A stretch of DNA of 5,672 nt from an uncultured Saprospiraceae bacterium. Lineage in GTDB: Bacteria; Bacteroidota; Bacteroidia; Chitinophagales; Saprospiraceae. The notes under the pieces were generated by a model. It was not told where the DNA came from. It saw only the letters and a list, made by a program, of their open reading frames with translations, and did not search any database. The DNA is taken from positions 1 through 5,672 of the forward strand of contig CALGLS010000203.1 in NCBI GenBank assembly GCA_937959375.1, written 5' to 3'. The translations under genes were made by a program, and so were the position numbers. Shown in pieces: positions 1-5,672 of this stretch. How positions within the stretch are numbered: the first letter of the stretch is position 1; each line of letters starts with the position of its first letter.

Positions 1-1925
1 AGAATGATTGGAATATGAATCGAGATAACGTATTGGATCGCTTTCTTGAGGTTGGTATAAATCTTTCGTCCCATCGCAATGGCATCTACCATTTTTGATA
101 AATCATCTTCCAGTAAAATCAGAGATGCCGCTTGCTTCGCAATCTCAGTTCCGCGTTTGCCCATAGCAATACCGATATGAGCAGCTTTAAGTGCAGGACC
201 ATCGTTGACACCATCTCCAGTCATGGCTACAATTTCATTTTTGGATTTCAAAGCATTAATGATTCGCAACTTTGCTTCAGGAAACATACGGGTAAATACG
301 TTGACATCCTGCACCCTATCCGCCAGTTCAGCATCACTAAATTGCATCAAGTCGGCTCCACTCATACTTTTTTCATATCCTTCAAAACCGATTTGCTTTG
401 CAATAGCTCTAGTGGTAGTTGCATTATCTCCTGTTATTATTTTTACTTTAATTCCTGCTTTGGAAAAACTTTCAAGTACGGACTGGATGTTTTTCTTTGG
501 TGGATCATAGAAGGCAACAACACCTTTAAATGTGAAATTAAAATCTTGTTGTTTTTCTGGAAAATCATTACCATCATAGTTAGCCACAGCTACTCCCAAA
601 ACTCTGAATCCATCAGACGCTAAACGCTCAATCGCTTCTTCTATTTGTTGTTTTTCAAAATCAGTCAGATTAGAAACAGCCATCAAAGCCTCCGGTGCTC
701 CTTTAGCAGCAATGATGCGATTCCCCAAAGTACTTTCAAAAACATGTGTCATCATCGGTGGCTTTCCACCTAAAGGATATTCGTGAATCAAATCGTAATC
801 TGGTCTTTGATCAACTGGATTCAGCTCGCCATAAACATTGTGTAAAGCAATTTCCATGGGATCAAAAGGGATCGGTTCACTTGCCCACATAGCTAGGTTT
901 ACAAGTTCTCGCTCTGCTCCCTTCAACCAATCACCTACGGTATGAATTAGGAAACTTTCTAAAGTAAACAACTTCGCCAATGACATTTTATTCTCTGTGA
1001 TTGTTCCGGTTTTGTCGGCACAGATAACCGTGGCAGATCCCAATGTTTCTACCGTTTTCATTTGTTTTACGATGATGCCCAGTTTCATCAAACGCCAAGC
1101 TCCTATTGCCATAAAGGTGGTGAATGCGACTGGAATTTCTTCTGGTAAAATACTCATAGCAAGGGTCAGTGCGCTGAGTAAGGATTCTAACACTCCATAG
1201 CCTCTATAAAAATTAATCCCCCAAACAATCAGAAATACAATGACTCCTACCACAACCATTTTTTTGACAAAATCATTGATTTGAATTTCTAAAGGAGTCT
1301 TTTCCTCCTTGATATCCTCAAGACTTTTCCCAATTTTTCCAATCGCTGTTTTATTACCAATGTCCGTAACTGTAGCAATAGCTAGCCCGCTCACGACGGT
1401 AGTTCCACGAAATATTTTATTATCTGAAGACTTTACATTTTTGAAAACAGAGAAGGATTCTCCTGTAAGAATGGATTCGTTGACCGAAAAATCATTGGAC
1501 TGTATAATAGTCCCATCGGCAGCTATCGTTGTGCCTTCTTCAGCCATTAGTGCATCTCCGATCACGAGTTCTTCCGTTTTTATTTCTATGATTAATCCAT
1601 TTCTAATGACCTTACAATTGGGTAAGTTGAAGTTTTTTAGTTGCTCCAATGCATTTCGACTTCTTGAATCCTGATATAAAGAAATAGAGGCAACCAAGAT
1701 AATGGCTATTGCCAAAAACAATCCATCTCCAATATCTCCACTTATGAAATAGATAACGGAAGCCAATAGAAGCAAGATGACCATGGGTTCTTTCATCAAG
1801 CTTTTCAAGGCATCGAGCAAACCATTTTCTTTCTTGAAATCTAGCTCATTAGATCCGTCTTGATTACGAGACTGGATGACTTGCTGGTCACTTAGGCCTT
1901 TTATTTTAATTTCTGTTGTTGGCAT
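1..1925 (-). CDS. P2-type cation-transporting ATPase, probably Ca2+ pump (3' end outside window)
   Basis: This is an inner-membrane pump that uses ATP, through an aspartyl-phosphate intermediate, to move a cation. The frame is open from ATG at 1925 to the window edge (641 codons), so the protein is cut during the fifth membrane segment. Motifs read in order: N-terminal cation-ATPase domain (about 8-30), TM1 and TM2 (about 48-84), actuator domain with TGES at 154-157, TM3 (about 223-239), TM4 with P-E-E-I-P at 261-265, phosphorylation site D304-K-T-G-T, nucleotide-binding K-G-A-P-E at 408-412, D-P-P at 474-476, T-G-D at 498-500 and the hinge T-G-D-G-V-N-D at 569-575. All catalytic residues are present, so it looks functional. 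E262 aligns with the TM4 calcium-site glutamate of SERCA (PEGLP), and the absence of a CPC motif or heavy-metal domain argues against a P1B metal pump. Ca2+ is inferred; Mn2+ or another cation is possible because TM5-TM6 are not visible. The start has no Shine-Dalgarno sequence, and 229 bases separate it from the upstream exporter operon, so it is probably transcribed on its own. Confidence 0.93.
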   Translation of the reverse strand, partial: MPTTEIKIKGLSDQQVIQSRNQDGSNELDFKKENGLLDALKSLMKEPMVILLLLASVIYFISGDIGDGLFLAIAIILVASISLYQDSRSRNALEQLKNFNLPNCKVIRNGLIIEIKTEELVIGDALMAEEGTTIAADGTIIQSNDFSVNESILTGESFSVFKNVKSSDNKIFRGTTVVSGLAIATVTDIGNKTAIGKIGKSLEDIKEEKTPLEIQINDFVKKMVVVGVIVFLIVWGINFYRGYGVLESLLSALTLAMSILPEEIPVAFTTFMAIGAWRLMKLGIIVKQMKTVETLGSATVICADKTGTITENKMSLAKLFTLESFLIHTVGDWLKGAERELVNLAMWASEPIPFDPMEIALHNVYGELNPVDQRPDYDLIHEYPLGGKPPMMTHVFESTLGNRIIAAKGAPEALMAVSNLTDFEKQQIEEAIERLASDGFRVLGVAVANYDGNDFPEKQQDFNFTFKGVVAFYDPPKKNIQSVLESFSKAGIKVKIITGDNATTTRAIAKQIGFEGYEKSMSGADLMQFSDAELADRVQDVNVFTRMFPEAKLRIINALKSKNEIVAMTGDGVNDGPALKAAHIGIAMGKRGTEIAKQAASLILLEDDLSKMVDAIAMGRKIYTNLKKAIQYVISIHIPII

Positions 1926-1963
1926 TGCAATAAATGATTTTGACTTTTAGTTCCTTATTCTCT

Positions 1964-1991
1964 CGAACGTAATTTCTGACAGGATTTACAA
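1964..1991 (-). promoter_or_regulatory. Candidate Bacteroidota-type promoter for the cation ATPase gene
   Basis: On the minus strand, TTG at 1991-1989 is followed after 17 bases by TACGTTCG at 1971-1964. The published Bacteroidota (Flavobacterium) pattern is TTG, 17-23 bases, TAnnTTTG. The match has one mismatch (C for T) and uses the shortest allowed spacer. It lies 38 bases upstream of the ATPase start codon, a plausible leader length. The TTG element falls inside the left arm of the inverted repeat. A match this short in AT-rich DNA could be chance. Confidence 0.3.
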
Positions 1992-2016
1992 GATTAACAG
2001 GATGTCACTTTCTTTT

Positions 2017-2031
2017 AAAAGCGTTGCTTTT
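2017..2031. other. Small stem-loop AAAAGC-GTT-GCTTTT, weak terminator candidate
   Basis: A 6-bp stem (2017-2022 with 2026-2031) closes a 3-base loop. On the plus strand it ends in a short T-run (2028-2032). On the minus strand the T-run is just the four bases within the stem. It lies between the convergent arms of the large repeat and downstream of the ABC exporter operon. With two G-C pairs and a short T-run it is at best a weak Rho-independent terminator, and no stronger candidate is visible in the gap. Confidence 0.2.
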
Positions 2032-2067
2032 TCAAGGCCCGAAAGAGCGTCATATGATTTACTAATA

Positions 2068-2093
2068 GTTGTTTTTTGAGAATCAAAAACAAC
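2068..2093. other. AT-rich perfect hairpin inside the inverted repeat
   Basis: GTTGTTTTT at 2068-2076 and AAAAACAAC at 2085-2093 are perfect 9-bp complements around an 8-base loop. The stem has only two G-C pairs, so it is a weak RNA hairpin. On the minus strand it lies about 60 bases past the stop codon of the ABC ATPase gene, where a transcript end could be expected, but no proper U-run follows the stem. It may be part of the folded inverted repeat and not a terminator. Confidence 0.4.
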
Positions 2094-2154
2094 AAAAATA
2101 CAAATGCTGTAAATCGTGTAAATCCTGTCCAAAAAACCGCAAGACGAGAAACAA

Positions 2155-2844
2155 CTAAGCGAAACTCCGACTACCAATAATCTCACCATCCCCCATTTCA
2201 ATAATCCGATCTGTCTTTTTTGCAAAATCTAAATCGTGTGTCACTATTAGTAAGGATAGCTTGTTATTTACGCTGAGTTCTTTAAAAACATTAAATACGT
2301 TGTCAGCGTTTTTGCTATCCAAATTCCCAGTTGGTTCATCTCCCATGATGATTGCAGGGTCATTGATAAGCGCTCTTGCAATGGCAACTCGCTGTTTTTG
2401 TCCTCCCGAAATCATAGACGCTTTTTTGTGGGCTTGATCTTCTATTCCTAAAATAGCTAGCTTTTCCATGGCATCACGTTCGATTTCTTTTTCGCTTTTT
2501 CGACCCAACTTCAAAGCAGGTAACATAACGTTTTTCAAAACAGTAAACTCTGAAAGCAAATAATGGAATTGAAAAACGAATCCAATTTTTTCATTTCTAA
2601 AACGAGCTAATGCTTCTCCTGACTTGCCTGTTAATTTTTCACCAGCCAAAAAAAGTTCTCCATCATAATCGGTATCCATGGTTGACAGAATGTAAAGGAG
2701 GGTTGACTTTCCGCAACCCGATTTCCCCATGATAGAAACAAACTCTCCTTCCTCAATCGAAAATGAAATATCTTTCAACACCTGAAATAGAACAGGCTGC
2801 TTGAAAAATTTACTTACCTTTTTAGCTTGTAAAACGACGCTCAT
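2155..2844 (-). CDS. ABC exporter ATPase, LolD/MacB/DevA family
   Basis: This is the cytoplasmic ATP-hydrolysing subunit of the exporter encoded just upstream. The 229 residues are the usual length for the family and form a single nucleotide-binding domain: Walker A G-K-S-G-C-G-K-S-T at 40-48, Q-loop Q92, signature I-S-G-G-Q at 145-149, Walker B ending in D169-E170 followed by P-T-G-N-L-D (171-176), and switch histidine H203. The segment after the Q-loop (F93-H-Y-L-L-S-E-F-T) closely resembles LolD, and P-T-G-N-L-D is typical of the LolD/MacB/FtsE group that drives mechanotransmission permeases. The signature starts with Ile where Leu is common, a conservative change. The start at 2844 has no Shine-Dalgarno sequence; instead an A-run (2859-2850 on this strand) precedes it, as is common in Bacteroidota. 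It follows the permease gene by 25 bases in the same operon. Despite the LolD-like sequence, the adaptor neighbour points to an efflux role over lipoprotein release. Confidence 0.93.
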   Translation of the reverse strand: MSVVLQAKKVSKFFKQPVLFQVLKDISFSIEEGEFVSIMGKSGCGKSTLLYILSTMDTDYDGELFLAGEKLTGKSGEALARFRNEKIGFVFQFHYLLSEFTVLKNVMLPALKLGRKSEKEIERDAMEKLAILGIEDQAHKKASMISGGQKQRVAIARALINDPAIIMGDEPTGNLDSKNADNVFNVFKELSVNNKLSLLIVTHDLDFAKKTDRIIEMGDGEIIGSRSFA

Positions 2845-2869
2845 TCTAATTTTTTTTTTATTGAACTGT

Positions 2870-4132
2870 TTATTGCCCTCTAATGATTTCCACAGGATCT
2901 ATCTGCTCTGCTTTTCTGGCAGGTAAGTACCCAGCCAAAAAGGTAGAGCTAATTGCAAACACAACTCCGATTACATAAAAGAGCGGATCAAAATTAACTG
3001 GATATGTTTTAATGGTTGGCAAAGCTTCTGTTTCAAAAGGTGCATGACTTATCAAGACAGAAACACCAAATCCCAGTATCAAACCCAACAAACCTCCTAA
3101 GAATCCAATGATCAAAGCCTGACTGATAAAAACTAATTTTACATCTAAACCTGAGAACCCTGTCGCTTTCAAAATCGCAATATCATTCATCTTTTCATAG
3201 ATGAACATGTTGAGAATATTGTAAATGCCAAATCCGGCGACAATCAACAAAGTGATAGATACCGCGTAGGTTATAAGATTTCGGATGGCTGTACCTGTTT
3301 CGAATTGTGCGTTCGCTGTTTTAATATCTAAGGCAGTGAGATCATGCTGTTCGCTAATGGCAGCAGACATAGGAACCGCATTGTCCATGTCCCAAAGTTT
3401 TACATTAATGTCCGATATGTAGTTTGTATTTTCACCGATGAGTTGCTGTGCCATTTTCAGATTGACATAGCTTTGTACATTATCCAAGTCTGCCAATCCA
3501 CTTTGAAAGATGCCCACTATCTTTAGTGGTACAATTCCTCCGCTTGTGGTAATCACCTGAATGCGATCACCTACGGCGAGTAACATTTTGTCTGCCACTC
3601 CAGCGCCTAGTAATATTCCATTTTTGTTTTTCAACAAATCCTGCGGACTACCTTGTACTATATAATCGTCGAAATTAAATAAACAGACTTCGTCTTCAAC
3701 GTTGATCCCATTGACTAAACCATTCAATTCTGTTGAACCAGATAAATAAAACACTTTGGCAGCAACTTGAGGTGTTACCCCTTTAACTCGTTCATCTCTT
3801 CTAAGCGATTCGATTAAGGGCAAAGCATTGTGAATCCGAATTTGATTTTTCTTAGGTTTAATGGAATGAACGATATTTAAGCCATTTCTAAATCTTGAAA
3901 CTAAGTCAACAGGCTGTACTTCACTTCGTTTCACTTCATTGTAAATACGAATGTGCGGTGTCCTATTTAAAATCAATCCGTCAAGCAAACTATTGAGGCC
4001 TGTCATGAAACTAACCAGAATAATAAAGGTCCCTATACCAAAGGTCACGCCTAATGCAGCAATAGTAGATTGTTTAATCCTTGAAAGCAAAAAGGTGGTA
4101 CTGATATCCAAAATGATTTTAAAGTTGGTCAT
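2870..4132 (-). CDS. ABC exporter permease, FtsX/MacB-PCD (LolC/E-like) family
   Basis: This is the inner-membrane subunit of a type VII (mechanotransmission) ABC exporter. The 420 residues show the family layout: a short amphipathic N-terminus (about 1-20), TM1 (about 24-44), a large periplasmic domain (about 46-284, MacB-PCD type), then TM2 (about 286-310), TM3 (about 333-361) and TM4 (about 384-403). The cytoplasmic stretch after TM2, N316-D-I-A-I-L-K-A-T-G-F, matches the conserved ATPase-coupling segment (usually E-I-x-I-L-K-A-x-G). The C-terminal L403-P-A-R-K-A-x-x-x-D-P-V-E is the standard ending of the family. A single permease gene is present, so the complex is probably a homodimer, unlike the LolC-LolE heterodimer. 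The ATG overlaps the stop of the adaptor gene (ATGA, 4132-4129), indicating translational coupling. Such proteins do not move substrate through themselves; they drive a periplasmic adaptor and outer-membrane duct. The substrate is unknown. Confidence 0.92.
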   Translation of the reverse strand: MTNFKIILDISTTFLLSRIKQSTIAALGVTFGIGTFIILVSFMTGLNSLLDGLILNRTPHIRIYNEVKRSEVQPVDLVSRFRNGLNIVHSIKPKKNQIRIHNALPLIESLRRDERVKGVTPQVAAKVFYLSGSTELNGLVNGINVEDEVCLFNFDDYIVQGSPQDLLKNKNGILLGAGVADKMLLAVGDRIQVITTSGGIVPLKIVGIFQSGLADLDNVQSYVNLKMAQQLIGENTNYISDINVKLWDMDNAVPMSAAISEQHDLTALDIKTANAQFETGTAIRNLITYAVSITLLIVAGFGIYNILNMFIYEKMNDIAILKATGFSGLDVKLVFISQALIIGFLGGLLGLILGFGVSVLISHAPFETEALPTIKTYPVNFDPLFYVIGVVFAISSTFLAGYLPARKAEQIDPVEIIRGQ

Positions 4133-5217
4133 TGGATATTCGGTTTTGTCAAAACAGTGGAGGTGTCAATACCTGAAATTATTTCTACGTAATTTATATT
4201 TTGAAGCCCCGTTTCTACCTCAACTTCACCGGTAGTTGTTTCTACCATTCTGTCTTCTTTCAAATAAACCAATGGAATTGTAATCGCACTTCTCTTTTCA
4301 TCCAACACAATATTAGCCTCACCAGATAAGCCAGCAAATAATTTTGCGGGTGGATTTTCAAAGTGCCCTTCCACTTTAAACGTTTGAGTTCGACTGTCTT
4401 TTAATGGATAAATTTTAGAAATCTTTGATTCGAAGACTTGCCCCTTGTAGGCGTCCAAAGTAATATAAGCTAGTTGGCCTAAATTCACTTTTACGATATC
4501 CACTTCGTCAATCAACATTTCTATAATAAAGTCATTTGCTTTTCCAATTTGAGCCAATGACTCTTGAGTTGAGATCAATTCTTTTTCTTCTTTTCGCAAA
4601 ACGTAAATCCGACCGTCCATTTTTGCTTTTATGGTGTAGTCATCTAAATTAGCCTCTACTTGCTGTAGGGTAAACCTGGACTGTTTGTATTTGTTGTCAA
4701 GTTCTAACTTAGTTCGTTCATACTTTTTATTTAGTCCATCCAATTGGGTTTGAATGAGTTCGTACTTTAATGCTTTATTTTCCAGTTCGTTTTTAGAACC
4801 AACATTATCTGCCCATAGGCTTTTCTGCCTATAGTAGTTTAAAGAATCTAATTTTAGTTGTTCTTTCACGGATCTGATTTCGTCAGCAATACCAGCCAAG
4901 GTTGCAGCTTGTTCATTGCTATTGTCTTTAGCAAAATCCATATTCAGCTTGGCGCTTTCTCTGCTAATCTGCTGATTGGTTGTCGATATTTGCGCGAGTA
5001 CCTGTCCTTTTTTAACTAGGTCACCTTCTTTTACATATACGCGATCGAGCAGACCAGGAATAACTGAATAAGCATTATATAGATCTTGTGGAACAATCGT
5101 AACGGATGCATATACCGATTCAGAAATGTTTTGGATTGAAGGCTTTGTGGTTTCTGTTTCAACTTCGCAAGAAATTAGTAATAAAGAGACTGCAATGAAT
5201 AAAAAATATTGACGCAT
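4129..5217 (-). CDS. Periplasmic adaptor (membrane fusion) lipoprotein, HlyD/MacA/DevB family
   Basis: This is the periplasmic link between the permease and an outer-membrane duct. The 362 residues start with a lipoprotein signal (hydrophobic 4-16, lipobox L-I-S-C with Cys17), so the mature protein is probably lipid-anchored. The lipoyl-like domain is split as in all adaptors: first half about 53-78 (V-K-E-G-D-L-V-K-K-G-Q at 62-72), second half about 195-226. Between them lies a long helical hairpin (about 80-193), rich in charged and Gln residues. The hairpin turn carries R130-x3-L134-x6-S141, the RLS motif that contacts TolC in AcrA and MacA. A beta-barrel domain (about 227-310) and a short membrane-proximal domain follow. 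It is the first gene of the exporter operon and overlaps the permease gene by 4 bases. The ATG at 5217 is chosen because it places the signal peptide correctly. No Shine-Dalgarno sequence is visible. The mature N-terminus is acidic (C-E-V-E-T-E), which could influence sorting. Confidence 0.92.
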   Translation of the reverse strand: MRQYFLFIAVSLLLISCEVETETTKPSIQNISESVYASVTIVPQDLYNAYSVIPGLLDRVYVKEGDLVKKGQVLAQISTTNQQISRESAKLNMDFAKDNSNEQAATLAGIADEIRSVKEQLKLDSLNYYRQKSLWADNVGSKNELENKALKYELIQTQLDGLNKKYERTKLELDNKYKQSRFTLQQVEANLDDYTIKAKMDGRIYVLRKEEKELISTQESLAQIGKANDFIIEMLIDEVDIVKVNLGQLAYITLDAYKGQVFESKISKIYPLKDSRTQTFKVEGHFENPPAKLFAGLSGEANIVLDEKRSAITIPLVYLKEDRMVETTTGEVEVETGLQNINYVEIISGIDTSTVLTKPNIQ

Positions 5218-5288
5218 TTTATGAAAATTTAAAGAAGGTATTTCTTAACGATTAAGTTTTGTTGCGACTATTTATTGAATGAAACTAT
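5218..5288 (-). promoter_or_regulatory. Gap upstream of the exporter operon with a CTTAA-cga-TTAAG palindrome
   Basis: These 71 bases should hold any promoter specific to the exporter operon. I see a 13-base palindrome at 5244-5256 (5-bp arms, 3-base centre), 27 bases upstream of the adaptor start, which could be an operator. I find no convincing TAnnTTTG element with a spaced TTG and no terminator for the upstream barrel gene, so read-through from that gene remains possible. Confidence 0.25.
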
Positions 5289-5672
5289 TTAAAAAGAGAT
5301 CCCCACTTGAAAACCTACTTTCGGTTTCACTCCAGTGTATTCTATATCAAACACACCATAAGAAGGTTCATAATAGAAATCATCTGGATGGTCAAAGTCA
5401 TCAAAGCTATCCATTACATTTCCTTGTCGAATACCTCCCCCTATATAAAAGTCTAATAAAACTCGAGTTGTGATATCAAACTGAATTCCGAGTATTACCC
5501 CTGCTTCTACTGCCTCTACATCTTTTTCAAAAGTCATCTGCTCAGCATTACCCTTGTCTGGATAATAGATATCTCTTTCATAATCTTCGCGATATCCTAC
5601 AATTAACATGTATGGTCCTGCATAGAATCCGATATCATAAAAACCCAAGGTTTTGTTTTCTCCTTTCCTCAG
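5289..5672 (-). CDS. Probable small outer-membrane beta-barrel protein (5' end outside window)
   Basis: I do not recognise a named family with certainty. The frame is open from the window edge to TAA at 5291-5289. The first possible start inside the window is a TTG at 5648, but the eight codons before it are also open and read naturally into the protein, so I treat it as the C-terminal 127 residues of a longer protein. The visible part alternates polar and hydrophobic/aromatic residues in short strands (for example F-Y-D-I-G-F-Y-A-G-P-Y, V-L-L-D-F-Y-I-G-G-G-I-R) and ends in phenylalanine (V-G-F-Q-V-G-I-S-F). Both are hallmarks of outer-membrane barrels whose last strand is read by the BAM complex. 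The pattern recalls Bacteroidota DUF3575-type proteins, which is a guess. An acidic, Tyr-rich stretch (about 5345-5415, D-S-F-D-D-F-D-H-P-D-D) is probably an extracellular loop. It lies 71 bases upstream of the exporter operon on the same strand, but a functional link is not shown. Confidence 0.7.
   Translation of the reverse strand: MRKGENKTLGFYDIGFYAGPYMLIVGYREDYERDIYYPDKGNAEQMTFEKDVEAVEAGVILGIQFDITTRVLLDFYIGGGIRQGNVMDSFDDFDHPDDFYYEPSYGVFDIEYTGVKPKVGFQVGISF

Larger units (their letters stand above)
1978..2129. repeat. Imperfect 26-bp inverted repeat, arms 1978-2003 and 2104-2129
   Basis: The left arm (1978-2003) and the reverse complement of the right arm (2104-2129) agree at 23 of 26 positions. 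The first 13 bases, GACAGGATTTACA, are identical, and the mismatches are at arm positions 14, 19 and 24. The arms are separated by 100 bases. Each arm also has a loose 10-base internal period (for example CTGTAAATCG then TGTAAATCCT in the right arm). The element fills most of the gap between the exporter operon and the cation ATPase gene and contains no credible gene. Its form suggests an interspersed extragenic repeat or a small non-autonomous element. I recall similar GGATTTACA-type motifs recurring between genes in several bacterial phyla, but that is memory and not a search result. No flanking target-site duplication is evident. Confidence 0.7.

Noticed and set aside
132..1674. Several plus-strand reading frames of 67 to 163 codons
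   Set aside because: All lie opposite the P-type ATPase, which shows every catalytic motif. The plus-strand translations have no recognisable domain and are antisense shadows.
1926..2154. CRISPR array or tRNA in the intergenic gap
   Set aside because: The repeats are inverted and only two in number, with no regular direct-repeat/spacer pattern. No cloverleaf or T-loop sequence is visible.
1986..2225. Minus-strand 79-codon reading frame with a lipobox-like hydrophobic N-terminus ending in Cys
   Set aside because: Its first part overlaps the 3' end of the well-supported ABC ATPase in another frame, and the rest crosses the inverted repeat. The signal-like stretch is an out-of-frame reading of ATPase codons plus spacer.
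2850..2859. Run of ten T between permease and ATPase genes as a terminator
   Set aside because: On the transcribed minus strand it is an A-run with no preceding hairpin. It fits an A-rich translation leader for the ATPase, so the three genes can stay on one transcript.
2155..4132. Assignment of the permease and ATPase as LolC/E and LolD (lipoprotein release)
   Set aside because: The ATPase is LolD-like in sequence, but there is one permease gene, translationally coupled to an HlyD-type adaptor with a TolC-contact motif. Lol systems have no such adaptor.
5646..5648. TTG at 5648 as the true start of the barrel protein
   Set aside because: The frame stays open to the window edge, a signal peptide is absent after the TTG, and the sequence begins in the middle of a barrel strand pattern, so the gene almost certainly starts outside the window.

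Overview
The window looks like AT-rich chromosomal DNA from a member of the Bacteroidota. The evidence is indirect. None of the starts has a Shine-Dalgarno sequence, and A-rich leaders sit where one would be expected. One candidate promoter resembles the TTG / TAnnTTTG pattern of that phylum. The protein sequences (a PEEIP-type cation ATPase, a lipoprotein adaptor, a LolD-like ATPase, a small outer-membrane barrel) also fit the phylum. I cannot name a genus. Every gene I can support lies on the minus strand, so the biological order runs from high to low coordinates.

Layout, read in the direction of transcription: (1) 5672-5289, the 3' part of a probable small outer-membrane beta-barrel protein, cut by the window edge; (2) 5288-5218, a 71-base gap with a small palindrome; (3) 5217-2155, a compact three-gene ABC exporter operon: a membrane-fusion (adaptor) lipoprotein, a LolC/LolE/MacB-type permease overlapping it by ATGA, and after 25 bases a LolD/MacB-type ATPase; (4) 2154-1926, a 229-base gap holding a 26-bp imperfect inverted repeat whose arms share the core GACAGGATTTACA, an AT-rich inner hairpin and a candidate promoter; (5) 1925-1, the first 641 codons of a P2-type cation (probably Ca2+) transporting ATPase whose C-terminal membrane domain lies outside the window.

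The three exporter proteins should form one machine. A dimer of the ATPase would drive the four-helix permease, which passes force to the adaptor hexamer in the periplasm. The adaptor's hairpin tip carries an exact R-x3-L-x6-S motif, known in AcrA/MacA-type adaptors as the contact to a TolC-type outer-membrane duct. No TolC gene is in the window. Gene order (adaptor, permease, ATPase) matches cyanobacterial devBCA rather than lolCDE. The substrate cannot be read from the sequence. I see no clearly new system here; the most interesting non-coding item is the inverted repeat between the exporter operon and the cation ATPase gene.
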